Source of the DNA: Candidatus Peregrinibacteria bacterium
Lineage (GTDB): Bacteria; Patescibacteriota; Gracilibacteria; UBA1369; JABINC01
Assembly (NCBI GenBank): GCA_030700255.1
Contig: JAUYJN010000015.1
Location: 1 to 63,099 of the forward strand
Length of the DNA: 63,099 nucleotides
Direction: 5' to 3'
The notes beneath the pieces were generated by a model. It was given only the letters and a program-made list of their open reading frames with translations, made no database searches and was not told the origin of the DNA. Position 1 is the first letter of the stretch. Each line of letters starts with the position of its first letter. Shown piece by piece: positions 28,521 through 37,518 of the stretch. The position numbers and the translations under genes were made by a program.

Positions 28521-29450
28521 ATGGAAAAAGCCTCTACGAATAAATCAAATTACAATAAAAAACGTACAACTGCACTTACTTCAGTTATAGCCGCTTCTTT
28601 TTTGGCAATATTAAAAATGGGATTCGGTATCACGACAGGGTCCCTCGTTATACTTGCTTCAAGTATTGATTCAATATTAGACATAGTTGCCTCAACATTT
28701 AATTATATCTCAATAAAAGAAAGTGCAAAACCACCGGATGAAGAACATAGATACGGCCATGGTAAAGTAGAGAGCCTAGCCGCTCTATTCCAATCCATAG
28801 TTATCTTCGGCTCAGCGCTGTTTATAATCTATAAAGGCATATTAAGCATCACAAATGGTTCTCATATAGATCATCTAAGCGATGGTATAGTTGTAATGGT
28901 ATTTTCAACGATCGTAAGTATCGCACTAACTTACAGACTCAGAAAAGTAGGACGAGAACTTAATTCAGAGGTTCTGAAGACAGATGCACTACATTATGCA
29001 ACAGACATATATCAAAATATCGGAGTACTCATCACTATCACACTTATATATTTAACCGGAATCCAAATATTTGACCCAATCGTCGCATTTATAATTGGAG
29101 CATATATTATCAAGCAAGTATGGGATATTTTTATAAGTGCCATAAACTGCCTCATGGATCATGAACTGCCACATGAAACCAAAGCAAAATTAAAAAAAAT
29201 CATACTTTCACATCCAAAAACTACGGATTTTCACAATCTCCGCACACGCAAAGCCGGCTCTACAATATTCATGGATTTTCACCTGGAACTCCCGCATGAC
29301 ATAAAATTAATCGAAGCTAACAGCATAGCACATGAAGTTGAACACATGATTCAAGAAGAATTCCCACACGCCGAAGTCCTAATCCACCCGGACCCATATG
29401 ACGATTCAAAACAGGATGAAAAAAGAAGAAATAAGATTTATGGTAGATAA
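28521..29450 (+). CDS. Cation diffusion facilitator (CDF) transporter
   Basis: A 309-residue CDF efflux pump, exchanging divalent cations such as Zn2+, Fe2+ or Mn2+ against protons. It has six predicted TM segments in residues ~15-205, with transport-site residues in TM2 (SIDSILDIVAS, two Asp) and TM5 (LHYATDIYQN, His-Asp), i.e. the D-D-H-D set of FieF/YiiP-type members. The C-terminal cytoplasmic domain (~210-300) has the metal-sensing fold (NLRTRKAGSTIFMDFHLELP, VEHMIQEEFPHAEVLIHPDP). A ribosome-binding GAGGT precedes the ATG. Confidence 0.93.
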   Translation: MEKASTNKSNYNKKRTTALTSVIAASFLAILKMGFGITTGSLVILASSIDSILDIVASTFNYISIKESAKPPDEEHRYGHGKVESLAALFQSIVIFGSALFIIYKGILSITNGSHIDHLSDGIVVMVFSTIVSIALTYRLRKVGRELNSEVLKTDALHYATDIYQNIGVLITITLIYLTGIQIFDPIVAFIIGAYIIKQVWDIFISAINCLMDHELPHETKAKLKKIILSHPKTTDFHNLRTRKAGSTIFMDFHLELPHDIKLIEANSIAHEVEHMIQEEFPHAEVLIHPDPYDDSKQDEKRRNKIYGR

Positions 29451-29454
29451 AGGA

Positions 29455-30813
29455 TTATTCAACTCTATACGCTTCTTCCAATGGAACTTTTAAATGCATT
29501 CTACCTTGCTGTGCAAACGACCTAGCTAAATCATGAGTAGCGAGCACTAAATCTCGATCTCCGGAAACTAAGGGGACTTGATTTTGAGATTGCCATTCTC
29601 GAAGAACCTCAGGTTTTTTGACGGTTAACCATACAAGGGCAGAAAAGAATTTACTTAATTGAGCACACAATTGCCATAATTCTTGGTCTTTGCGATGTAA
29701 ATTCAACCCCTCCATCGCTTCAAAACTTATCTCAAATGGCTCAACTAATTCATGTGGAACATACATATTACTACTATCCCTCCATAAACTGGTTGTATCA
29801 ATTTCAGGATTAGTACCAAGCAAATATTCACCATAATCATGTGGGGTTTTATGATGGAAATTCATCATTCCATTCGGAATAGCATTACGCGATAATGTTT
29901 GTAAATAATTCTCAACAACAGGCATATATTGACCGTCAACCCTTTCCACAAGATCAACTGGGAAATGCAAACCTTGATTCTTCGGATGCAATAAAGTAGC
30001 AAGCACAAACATTATCTCTTCCAAAGTACCGGCGCCACCAGGATGAACCCTCAAACGATGGCAAACTCTAAGAAATGTCTCCATCCTTTTTTCTATATCA
30101 GGCAAAGTCAAAAGATGCGTAATAAATTTATTTGGAGCTTCAGCCGCAAGAATAGCAAGTTCAGTTATACCAATCATTGGGACATCATGATTACCTTGTC
30201 CTTCATAAATAGAAGCGGCTCCTTCAAATGGAGCTTCCATCATACCTGATCCGGAACCGGTAACCATTCTACCTCCAAGTTGTGCATCAATCGCACCGAT
30301 CTGCCGTGCAAAATCATATTCGGTCTGGGGTACTTTGTGGCCACCGAATACTGTTGTAACCATATGTGCATTTGAGAATCCAAGTATACCGGACCTCCTA
30401 GCCCCTCTGTGTAATGAACGTTCACGTCCCCTACTATTAATGAAATCACCGGATGTTATTGGCGCAGCTATATCATTCATTAACATACTCAAAAGACGCG
30501 TAGTTCTACTTGTTCCATTGTGTGCAAATACCCATTCCGGAACATGATGTAATACAAGTTCAGGACCATGACCATTTAGTTCAAATTCAACAGACATCCC
30601 ATCCAACCTCTCCTGTAAACGATCTATATCATCATCTACTTCATCACATGTCGCAATAACAGCCGCAACCAAATTTCTAACGCGAGTTGCATCTTTTGAC
30701 ATCAAATCACTAACATTTGCACGTAAAGCACTAGAACGAGAAATGCGATCGTCACCATCAAGTCTCAATATACTAGGGTCTAAAGATATTTTTTTCGAAA
30801 TAATTTCTGACAT
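29455..30813 (-). CDS. ppnN: PpnN/YgdH-type nucleotide 5'-monophosphate nucleosidase
   Basis: A 452-residue protein, close to the 454 of E. coli PpnN. The LOG-type core has GSGSGMMEAP (186-195) and the catalytic HPGGAGTLEEIMF (257-269). N- and C-terminal domains are also present (MPFEISFEAMEGLNLH-type ending), as in PpnN rather than the short cytokinin-activating LOG proteins. PpnN splits nucleotide monophosphates into base and ribose-5-phosphate, and in E. coli is a (p)ppGpp target. That fits the presence of a Rel-type gene nearby, though they are not in one operon. Confidence 0.88.
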   Translation of the reverse strand: MSEIISKKISLDPSILRLDGDDRISRSSALRANVSDLMSKDATRVRNLVAAVIATCDEVDDDIDRLQERLDGMSVEFELNGHGPELVLHHVPEWVFAHNGTSRTTRLLSMLMNDIAAPITSGDFINSRGRERSLHRGARRSGILGFSNAHMVTTVFGGHKVPQTEYDFARQIGAIDAQLGGRMVTGSGSGMMEAPFEGAASIYEGQGNHDVPMIGITELAILAAEAPNKFITHLLTLPDIEKRMETFLRVCHRLRVHPGGAGTLEEIMFVLATLLHPKNQGLHFPVDLVERVDGQYMPVVENYLQTLSRNAIPNGMMNFHHKTPHDYGEYLLGTNPEIDTTSLWRDSSNMYVPHELVEPFEISFEAMEGLNLHRKDQELWQLCAQLSKFFSALVWLTVKKPEVLREWQSQNQVPLVSGDRDLVLATHDLARSFAQQGRMHLKVPLEEAYRVE

Positions 30814-30894
30814 ATTATTAATGAAAACTTAATTCAAGAATAAAACATACAGAAATTTACGTTTATGTAAATACTTAGATTTTAATTTTAATTT

Positions 30895-30923
30895 TTGCAC
30901 TTTTTGAAAAAACAACGTATGAT
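30895..30923 (+). promoter_or_regulatory. Promoter of the 4-TM paralogue B gene
   Basis: TTGCAC (30895-30900), a 17-base spacer and TATGAT (30918-30923), 32 bases before the ATG at 30956. Confidence 0.75.
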
Positions 30924-30955
30924 TGGTAACAATCTAGCTTCTAAACCTAAAAATT

Positions 30956-31336
30956 ATGTTTGAACTCTCACTGATACTCGGCGTATTGATGTTAACAATA
31001 TCGCTGGCAGTTTTACTTGATACAAAAAGAATGCAAAAACTTCTTAAAGAATTACTTGATAGTCCAAGTGATTTCTTTGTATTAGGACTACTTAACATAG
31101 TATTCGGACTTATTATGTTAGTGCAAAATCATGTTCTTAGTTTAAGCTTTCAAGGACTATTCGCACTACTTGGTTGGCTTATCACTTTACGTGGACTACT
31201 TATGACATGGTTCACAGACGAGCTTACTGCTTTCGGGAAAAAGAAAGTAAAACAAAATGGATTTGTAATGTTCGCAGGATTTGTACACTTGATACTTGGT
31301 GGTGGACTTCTCTACTTCGTATGGACTATGGTTTAG
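30956..31336 (+). CDS. Small 4-TM membrane protein, paralogue B
   Basis: A 126-residue protein with four hydrophobic segments (4-22, 42-60, 68-88, 102-124). It matches the 26000-26377 gene in TM order and motifs: GLLNIVFGLIMLVQNHVL, LGWLITLRGLLM and FAGFVHLILGGGLLYFV. It overlaps the stop of lysK by four bases on the opposite strand. It has its own promoter. Function unknown. Confidence 0.7.
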   Translation: MFELSLILGVLMLTISLAVLLDTKRMQKLLKELLDSPSDFFVLGLLNIVFGLIMLVQNHVLSLSFQGLFALLGWLITLRGLLMTWFTDELTAFGKKKVKQNGFVMFAGFVHLILGGGLLYFVWTMV

Positions 31337-32550
31337 TTACCGGTTGAGAAATTCGGCAACAATTCAATGAAAACTTTTGAGAGCACCTCGCTCGACCGCA
31401 ATAAGTGGTCGAGATAGAGGTGCTCTTCTTCTGTATGATCTAATTTACTATCTCCAGGTCCGTAAGTTAAAATTGGCACCTCTGAGAAGTAAGCGCCGAG
31501 GACATTCATGTCCGAGGTACCGGTCTTATAACTAAATCGAGGCTGAATATCATATTCACGCATAGAACGTAAAAATGCCTTAACTAAAATAGTGTTTTTT
31601 GGCGAAACAACAGTTGGATCAAATACTTTCGTATAAAGAGTGATTTTTAGTTTTTCCTCAACAAATTGAGGCTCAACTGCATGAGTAATAGCAAGAGCCT
31701 TCACCTCATCAATAGCATTTTGCAAAACTTCTTCGTATTCCTTCACATCAAAATCCGGCCCACCTCTAAGTGCAAGCTTCATAACACCAATATCAGAGTC
31801 TTCATCCTGAACATTATCATTCTGAGTTTCAATAGAGCGAATATGCAATTGGAAAGAATCAAAAACCCCTTTATCTTTATTGAACTCATTCACACGATCA
31901 TTCAATTTATTGTAAATATAAATCAACATCTCAGCAGCCCCCATATTCCCATGGGCGGTATGTGTACGAGGTGCATCAACCTTAACTTCACAAACCCACC
32001 TACCCTTATAACCAATAGTCATCTTCCGATAATCACTCGGCTCACCAATTACAATTGCACGTAATTTATCTTTTTCTAAAAATCCATTCGTACTAACATG
32101 GTGCGCCCCTTTTGAAGTAGTAATTTCTTCTTCGACCGCACCAATAATTATAATTTTATACTGTTCTTCAATAAAAACTTTTGAATTATATTCTTCAAGT
32201 TCCGCCTTCGCCTTAAGAGCAGACAATATGAAATTTGAAAAAGGCCCCTTCGCATCTACGGATCCCCTTCCCCAAAAAATACCATCATCATCAACAAATT
32301 TCACAGGCAACTCACCATTTACAGTATCAATATGCCCAAGACAAACAATGTGATTCGGTGCATTCTCCGGTCCAATTTCACCAATTGCATTATAAACTTC
32401 ATCAGAAAAAGATCTATCAAAACCAAACTCAAGCATTTTTTCAACCAACCATTTACTAACTTCCATCTCACTACCTGATGGAGAATAATGATTTACAAAT
32501 TCAAGAAAAAACTCTTTTAAATCCCCTATATTTTCTACAATATTTGTCAT
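31333..32550 (-). CDS. lysK: LysK-type [LysW]-lysine/ornithine hydrolase (M20)
   Basis: A 405-residue M20-family metallopeptidase that releases lysine or ornithine from the C-terminal Glu of LysW, the last step of the carrier pathway. Zn-ligand motifs are present: GHIDTVNGELPVKF, WGRGSVDAKGP (His and Asp), GAVEEEITTSKGAHH (Glu-Glu) and IGEPSD. The length is near normal (LysK is ~350). It is the distal gene of lysZ-ferritin-lysJ-lysK, 10 bases after lysJ. A long hairpin (31381-31425) sits in the codons for the C-terminus. Confidence 0.9.
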   Translation of the reverse strand: MTNIVENIGDLKEFFLEFVNHYSPSGSEMEVSKWLVEKMLEFGFDRSFSDEVYNAIGEIGPENAPNHIVCLGHIDTVNGELPVKFVDDDGIFWGRGSVDAKGPFSNFILSALKAKAELEEYNSKVFIEEQYKIIIIGAVEEEITTSKGAHHVSTNGFLEKDKLRAIVIGEPSDYRKMTIGYKGRWVCEVKVDAPRTHTAHGNMGAAEMLIYIYNKLNDRVNEFNKDKGVFDSFQLHIRSIETQNDNVQDEDSDIGVMKLALRGGPDFDVKEYEEVLQNAIDEVKALAITHAVEPQFVEEKLKITLYTKVFDPTVVSPKNTILVKAFLRSMREYDIQPRFSYKTGTSDMNVLGAYFSEVPILTYGPGDSKLDHTEEEHLYLDHLLRSSEVLSKVFIELLPNFSTGN

Positions 32551-32560
32551 TCAAAAAAAA

Positions 32561-33757
32561 TTAAGCATTCAAAACTTTTCGCACTTTACTAAGTGCCTCA
32601 TCAATCTCTTCTTTGCTAACATTAAATGGTGGGAGAAATCTCATAGTCAGTGACCCACATGCAAGCACAAGCAAACCTTCTTCCTCCTGAAGCTGACGCA
32701 AGTATCCAACAACTCGCTCTTTTAATTCGATAGCAAGAATAAGTCCACGCCCTCGAACTTCACGAATTTTATCACACTCTAAAGCTAATTTCTCAAGTTC
32801 ACCTTTGAAATACGCACCCATCTCCGTGACATTATTCAGAATTTCCTCCTCTTCAAAAATATTCAGGACTTCAAGACCGATGCGCGATGCAAGTGGCCCT
32901 GCCCCATATGTTGATCCATGAAATTTATCCGGAATCTTTTCAGCAAATTCTTTTTTAACAATTGTCGCACTAATAGGGAATCCGGTACCAAGAGCTTTTG
33001 CAAGACAAACCATATCTGGAACAACCCCAAAATGTTCAAAGCAAAAGAATTCGCCGGTTCTTCCACATCCTGTCTGAACTTCATCAAATATCAAGATTGC
33101 ACCATATTCATCACATAACTCACGCACTTTTACAAAATATTCAACCGAGGCTTCAATCACACCGGATTCACCTTGAATAGGCTCGAGAATAACTGCTGCC
33201 AAATCTTTACCTCTTTCTTTAAAAATCGCTTCCATAGATTCAACGTCACCATAAGATATCATATGAAAATCAGGAATAAGTGGCTCTGCCGGCTGCTGAT
33301 ATTTCTTCGTACCACATGCGGAGAGCGCCCCCATAGTTCGTCCATGAAATGCATTTTTAGTATAAACAATGCCACTTTTTCCAGTGACACCCTTCGCGAA
33401 TTTAAGTGCTGCTTCAGTTGCTTCAGTACCCGAATTCAAAAGTGAAACCTGAGATTCCCCTCCTCCGGCATTCTCAAAATACATAGCTAACCTCTCACAA
33501 AGCTGTGCACGAAGCGGAGAGTAATAACTCGTATTACAAGCAATTATTTCACCACCTTGCTCAGCCATAACTTTAGCAATTCGAGCATGCGCATGCCCAA
33601 GGGCGGCAATTCCAAGTGAAGTCGTAAAATCTAGATATTTCTTTCCTTTATCATCAAACACATAAGAACCATCCCCACGTACAAGCATCAATTCGCCACG
33701 TTTCGCATAAGTCGCAAGAAAATATTTTTCTTCAATTTGTCTGTAATCCATATTCAT
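32561..33757 (-). CDS. lysJ: LysJ/ArgD-type [LysW]-aminotransferase
   Basis: A 398-residue class III PLP aminotransferase that converts LysW-bound semialdehyde to the amine, producing LysW-bound lysine or ornithine from Glu. Features: SLLNSGTEATEAALKFAK, the PLP-facing IFDEVQTGCGRTGEFF, LAKALGTGFPISAT (Schiff-base Lys) and HGSTYGAGPLAS. ArgD-like enzymes act on several omega-amino substrates, so its context beside lysW, lysX and lysZ is what points to the carrier pathway. It starts three bases after the ferritin stop, probably translationally coupled. Confidence 0.9.
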   Translation of the reverse strand: MNMDYRQIEEKYFLATYAKRGELMLVRGDGSYVFDDKGKKYLDFTTSLGIAALGHAHARIAKVMAEQGGEIIACNTSYYSPLRAQLCERLAMYFENAGGGESQVSLLNSGTEATEAALKFAKGVTGKSGIVYTKNAFHGRTMGALSACGTKKYQQPAEPLIPDFHMISYGDVESMEAIFKERGKDLAAVILEPIQGESGVIEASVEYFVKVRELCDEYGAILIFDEVQTGCGRTGEFFCFEHFGVVPDMVCLAKALGTGFPISATIVKKEFAEKIPDKFHGSTYGAGPLASRIGLEVLNIFEEEEILNNVTEMGAYFKGELEKLALECDKIREVRGRGLILAIELKERVVGYLRQLQEEEGLLVLACGSLTMRFLPPFNVSKEEIDEALSKVRKVLNA

Positions 33758-33760
33758 AAT

Positions 33761-34183
33761 TTATCTTCCAAGTGAACTTAATATATCTCTTTTGTGTTCC
33801 TCCTCTTGAATTAAAATATCTTCAAGAATTCCACGAACACCATATTCTTTTAACTCTTCTGCCATTGCAATCAAATTCTTATAAATCGAAATAGCATTTT
33901 CTTCTCCCCAAAGATCTTGTTCAAGCATTATTTTCGCATCTTCAGAAACTTCTCTTTTTTCCACATCAATACTCGGCACTCCTCCAAGATCAGAAATAGC
34001 ATTCGAAACCATAACCGCATGCGCCATTTCTTCATTTGAATGTATTATAAGTTCTTTTGAAATAGCATCATACTCAGGGCCGGTAATAACAGATGCATGT
34101 TGAACATACTGCACAGCCGCTGCGTACTCCCACTCAAGAGCAACATTTAGTTCTTCAATAAATTGTTCCTTTGTAACTGACAT
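33761..34183 (-). CDS. Ferritin-like diiron protein
   Basis: A 140-residue four-helix protein of the ferritin-like superfamily. The iron ligands are readable: LEWEYAAAVQYVQHA (Glu in helix 1), NEEMAHAVMVS (Glu-x-x-His, 52-55) in helix 2, GEENAISIY in helix 3 and QEEEHKRDI (Glu-x-x-His, 127-130) in helix 4. It lacks the loops and C-terminus of classical bacterioferritin, and resembles short ferritin-like proteins of the Dps/rubrerythrin group. It sits inside the lysZ-lysJ gap, 25 bases after lysZ and three before lysJ, so it is certainly cotranscribed with the amino-acid genes; the reason is unknown. Confidence 0.85.
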   Translation of the reverse strand: MSVTKEQFIEELNVALEWEYAAAVQYVQHASVITGPEYDAISKELIIHSNEEMAHAVMVSNAISDLGGVPSIDVEKREVSEDAKIMLEQDLWGEENAISIYKNLIAMAEELKEYGVRGILEDILIQEEEHKRDILSSLGR

Positions 34184-34207
34184 ATTAAGTTGGTTTAAAA
34201 ATTAACT

Positions 34208-35038
34208 TTATTTTGTAAATATTGTCCCCTCACCTTCCAAAGCCTTTTTAATAGGCTCATCTACTCTCATATCTGCAAACACAACTTTCTTGACTCCATA
34301 TTCTATCGCCTCGCGAGCCCCAAGCACTTTTCTCTTCATCCGACGTTTCGCCCAAGATTCAAGAGCCTCATCTATTTGATCATACCTTACTTCAGAAATA
34401 AAAGAATCTTCATTTGGAAAATCAGTATAAAGCCCACGAGTGTTTGATAGATAAAGTAAAACTTCCGCTTCATATGTTTTTGCAAGTAACGCAGCAACCG
34501 AATCATTGTCAGAATTACAAGCTTGTGGCAATTCATCGTCCGAACCAAAACTCAAAAACGGTAACGAAAGAACCGGCACATACCCTCCACTCATTACAAG
34601 ATCCAAAAGCTCTTTATTGATTTCAGAAACACGACCGGACAAATCATCCCTCACCATAACAACTTTTTCGCGATCATCCTCATCTACAACTTTTGACCGA
34701 ATAGCATTTTTCCGCTCCCCTCGAAAAAGTCTGCCATCAAGGCCGGAAAGCCCAACTGCATTACACCCGAGCTGTTGCAATCTCTCAACAATTCGTGAAT
34801 TCATAAAACCGGGATATGACATCATAAAAATATCTATCGCATCACTATCGGTTCGCACACTTTCTATACCGGTCGGCGATGTAACATGTTTCACAGGCTT
34901 ACCAAGGTCAACTGCAAGTTGATCTCGAAAATTTGAAGCCCCATGTAATAAAATCTTCGGCCCGCTATAAGCTGCAAAATCTTTTAGCACATTTTCGATC
35001 TCTCCTTGTGACGGCCCACCGACCTTAACTATAAGCAT
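34208..35038 (-). CDS. lysZ: LysZ/ArgB-type [LysW]-aminoadipate/glutamate kinase
   Basis: An amino-acid kinase that phosphorylates the side-chain carboxylate of LysW-bound aminoadipate or glutamate. The start MLIVKVGGPSQGE (ATG at 35038) is the family N-terminus; a GTG at 35065 would add nine residues not seen in the family. Core motifs include KILLHGASNFRDQ, VGLSGLDGRLFRGERK, VPVLSLPFLSFGSDDELPQACNSD (ATP and substrate site) and the ending GEGTIFTK. LysZ rather than ArgB is favoured by the gene neighbourhood. It is the first gene of a sub-operon after the opposite-strand rel gene. Confidence 0.9.
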   Translation of the reverse strand: MLIVKVGGPSQGEIENVLKDFAAYSGPKILLHGASNFRDQLAVDLGKPVKHVTSPTGIESVRTDSDAIDIFMMSYPGFMNSRIVERLQQLGCNAVGLSGLDGRLFRGERKNAIRSKVVDEDDREKVVMVRDDLSGRVSEINKELLDLVMSGGYVPVLSLPFLSFGSDDELPQACNSDNDSVAALLAKTYEAEVLLYLSNTRGLYTDFPNEDSFISEVRYDQIDEALESWAKRRMKRKVLGAREAIEYGVKKVVFADMRVDEPIKKALEGEGTIFTK

Positions 35039-35133
35039 AGTTATTTGATTAAATCGCCAAAGCACTATACAAAAAGCCGTGTTGAAAATCCACCAAAAAC
35101 TTGTTACCCTGTGGGAGGATCTAACTTACGCTT

Positions 35134-36459
35134 ATGGAGTTCCCAATAATCACAAAACATAGAATCCATTTACAAGATTTTGAAAAAATAAACGCCTGTT
35201 TTGAATTTACAAAAAAACACCTCTCAGACATTAATCGTAGAAGTGGTGAATCTTATGCAGAGCACTGCTCAGAAGTCGCACAAACTCTACAAGAGGCAAT
35301 TTATGATCCATCACTAATTTGCGTAGCATTATTACATGACTTACTCGTACATCCATTTGGAGAAACAATAATGAAAGAAGCACCACTTACTGAAAAAGAA
35401 AAAAATCTAGTAAGAAAAATGCACATACTTCGTAGACTGCATATAGACTCAAACACAGAGGACTTAGAACAGTTTTTCGACGCATTTACAAATGATGGGG
35501 AAATCTTAGTATTAAGAATGGCGCACAGATTGAATGATGTAAGGCAGCTTGAAAATTTCGAAAAAGACCTACAGCTACAAATCGCAACTGAAACACTTCA
35601 TATGTATACAGCGATAGCCGGAAGACTCAGTATGCACACATGGAGACATGAAATGGAAGATGTATGTTTTTTCAAAGTATATCCGACAATAGCAGATGAG
35701 GTCTCAAAAAAGTTTGAAGCTTACAAGGAAATAGACGAAATATGCATGTACCAAACACAAGCACTTTTAGAAAGAAAATTAAAAGAAAAAAACATTCAAT
35801 GTGAAATTGATAACAGAGTCAAAACATATTATTCAACGTATAGAAAAATGATATTTAAGAATAGGCAATTTGATAAACTTACAGACAGATTGGCGATTAG
35901 AATAATTACAGAAACACTCGAAGATTGCTATAAGGTCCTTGGAATAGTACATCAAATTTTCAACCCGATTCCTGGGAAATTAAAAGACTATATTGGCGCT
36001 CCAAAAATAAATGGGTATCAATCTATTCACACTGTCATTTACCCACTCAAGGGTGTGACAGAAGAGCCAATAGAAATACAAATCAGATCAAAAAACATGC
36101 ATCGTATTTGTGAATATGGTACTGCGGCTCATGAAAACTACAAAAATTACACTTATCAGCTAAAAACGAATACGTCACAAATTGATCTATTACGAGAATT
36201 ACAAAATTTAAAAGAAGGCGTCAAATCACCCAAGCAATTTGAGAATGCATTAAGAGAATATTTCCATAATGATCATATTGCAGTATTTGATGGAGAAAAT
36301 AATTTATATCATATAAAAAACACCTCAACTGCAGCGGATTTCATAAAAACGGTACATAAACGTAATCATACAAGTACAAAAGAATTAAGAATAAATGGCA
36401 AAAAATCCGAAGTCACAATTGAACTCAAAGATGGAGATATAGTCGAAGCAAAATTCTAA
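35134..36459 (+). CDS. Rel-family (p)ppGpp synthetase with degenerate hydrolase
   Basis: A 441-residue HD-synthetase-TGS protein; the C-terminal ACT/RRM parts of long Rel proteins (~700 aa) are absent. Synthetase motifs are intact: FDKLTDRLAIRIIT, KDYIGAPKINGYQSIHT and PIEIQIRSKNMHRICEYG. The TGS domain ends the protein (IAVFDGENNLYHI...VEAKF). The hydrolase part keeps H44, H68 and D69, but the next ED motif (usually HDVVEDT) is HDLLVHP, and LADRLHN is MAHRLND. So it should make, and not remove, the alarmone. It sits on the plus strand between lysZ and argC, overlapping argC's end by four bases, with a TTGAAA-N17-TACCCT-like promoter (35082-35110). Confidence 0.88.
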   Translation: MEFPIITKHRIHLQDFEKINACFEFTKKHLSDINRRSGESYAEHCSEVAQTLQEAIYDPSLICVALLHDLLVHPFGETIMKEAPLTEKEKNLVRKMHILRRLHIDSNTEDLEQFFDAFTNDGEILVLRMAHRLNDVRQLENFEKDLQLQIATETLHMYTAIAGRLSMHTWRHEMEDVCFFKVYPTIADEVSKKFEAYKEIDEICMYQTQALLERKLKEKNIQCEIDNRVKTYYSTYRKMIFKNRQFDKLTDRLAIRIITETLEDCYKVLGIVHQIFNPIPGKLKDYIGAPKINGYQSIHTVIYPLKGVTEEPIEIQIRSKNMHRICEYGTAAHENYKNYTYQLKTNTSQIDLLRELQNLKEGVKSPKQFENALREYFHNDHIAVFDGENNLYHIKNTSTAADFIKTVHKRNHTSTKELRINGKKSEVTIELKDGDIVEAKF

Positions 36460-37502
36460 ACCGGATGTAAGCCACAGAACTCAAGACTCATGTCCTCAGG
36501 AAATCCACACATAAGATTCATACATTGTACGGCTTGACCGCTCGCCCCTTTCATCATGTTATCGATAGCTCCTATCATCACAAGGTGCTGCCCATCAGTA
36601 TCAAGCTCAAATCCTATATCACAAAAATTTGTACCTGCGAGAAGTTTTGGTTCCGGATATCGGAAGATTCCCTGCTTATCTTTTACTAAACGGATAAATC
36701 TTTCATTTCCATAGGCTTCTCGATAAATTTTCCAAATATCAATTTCTTGCATTTTTTCTTTTAATTTCAAATGAGCCGTGACAAGAATTCCTCGAACAAG
36801 AGTTACTGAAGTTGCGGAAAAATTCACAGTCAAATCTTGACCAGCGACATCCGAAAGCTCTTGCTCCATCTCAGCAATGTGCCGATGCCCGGTTGGTTGA
36901 TAGGACCTGAGACATTGAAATCTCTCAGCATAATGTGAACCGGGTGTAACTTTTGTTCCAGCTTGAGAAGCCCCACATTTAGCATCAACATGAAATTCAG
37001 ACTCAACTACGCCTGCTTTGAAAAGTGGATACAAAGTCAAAATAGTAGTCGTAGCATTGCAACCACAAGCTGCAACATATTTGGCCTTGCGAATCGCTTC
37101 GCGATGGAGCTCGGGTATACCATACACGAATTCTTTTAGGAGGTCCGCACGAGGGTGCGGAGTGCCATACCATTTTTCATAATCAGCAGAAGTTTTTAGA
37201 CGAAAATCAGCAGACAAATCAATAATTTTATCGGCTTTATCCAAAAATTCTCCGATCTTGTGCATCGAAGTGCCATGCGGCAAACAAAGAAACATCACGT
37301 CGCTGTGAGGTAAATCTGCAATAGAAGAAAATTTCAAATCAGTAACATTCCTCAGATTAGGATGCTCGCTTTTGACTGGTTTGCCGGCGAGTCTTTCAGA
37401 CGTCGCCGCCACTATCTCCACCTCTGGATGAAACAACAATAAACGCAATAATTCTCCTCCAGTGTACCCACTCGCCCCAACTATCGAAACTTTTATAGCC
37501 AT
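36456..37502 (-). CDS. argC: LysY/ArgC-type [LysW]-phosphate reductase
   Basis: A 348-residue NADPH-dependent reductase that turns the LysW-bound acyl phosphate into the semialdehyde. The NADP fold is VSIVGASGYTGGELLRLL (4-21), and the catalytic Cys is in YVAACGCNATTTI (~145); the GCNAT form is typical of LysY-type members, whereas classical ArgC has GCYPT. SQAGTKVTPGSHYAE and TVNFSATSVTLVRGI are family motifs. It follows lysX by 16 bases. Two small perfect hairpins occur in the gene (37093-37105, 37144-37161). Confidence 0.92.
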   Translation of the reverse strand: MAIKVSIVGASGYTGGELLRLLLFHPEVEIVAATSERLAGKPVKSEHPNLRNVTDLKFSSIADLPHSDVMFLCLPHGTSMHKIGEFLDKADKIIDLSADFRLKTSADYEKWYGTPHPRADLLKEFVYGIPELHREAIRKAKYVAACGCNATTTILTLYPLFKAGVVESEFHVDAKCGASQAGTKVTPGSHYAERFQCLRSYQPTGHRHIAEMEQELSDVAGQDLTVNFSATSVTLVRGILVTAHLKLKEKMQEIDIWKIYREAYGNERFIRLVKDKQGIFRYPEPKLLAGTNFCDIGFELDTDGQHLVMIGAIDNMMKGASGQAVQCMNLMCGFPEDMSLEFCGLHPV

Positions 37503-37518
37503 TTCTAAAATTTAAAAA

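Noticed and set aside
35082-35110. Separate promoter feature for rel
   Set aside because: TTGAAA-N17-TACCCT has right spacing, but the -10 is poor and the predicted start falls in the ribosome-binding site GGAGG; mentioned only under the gene.
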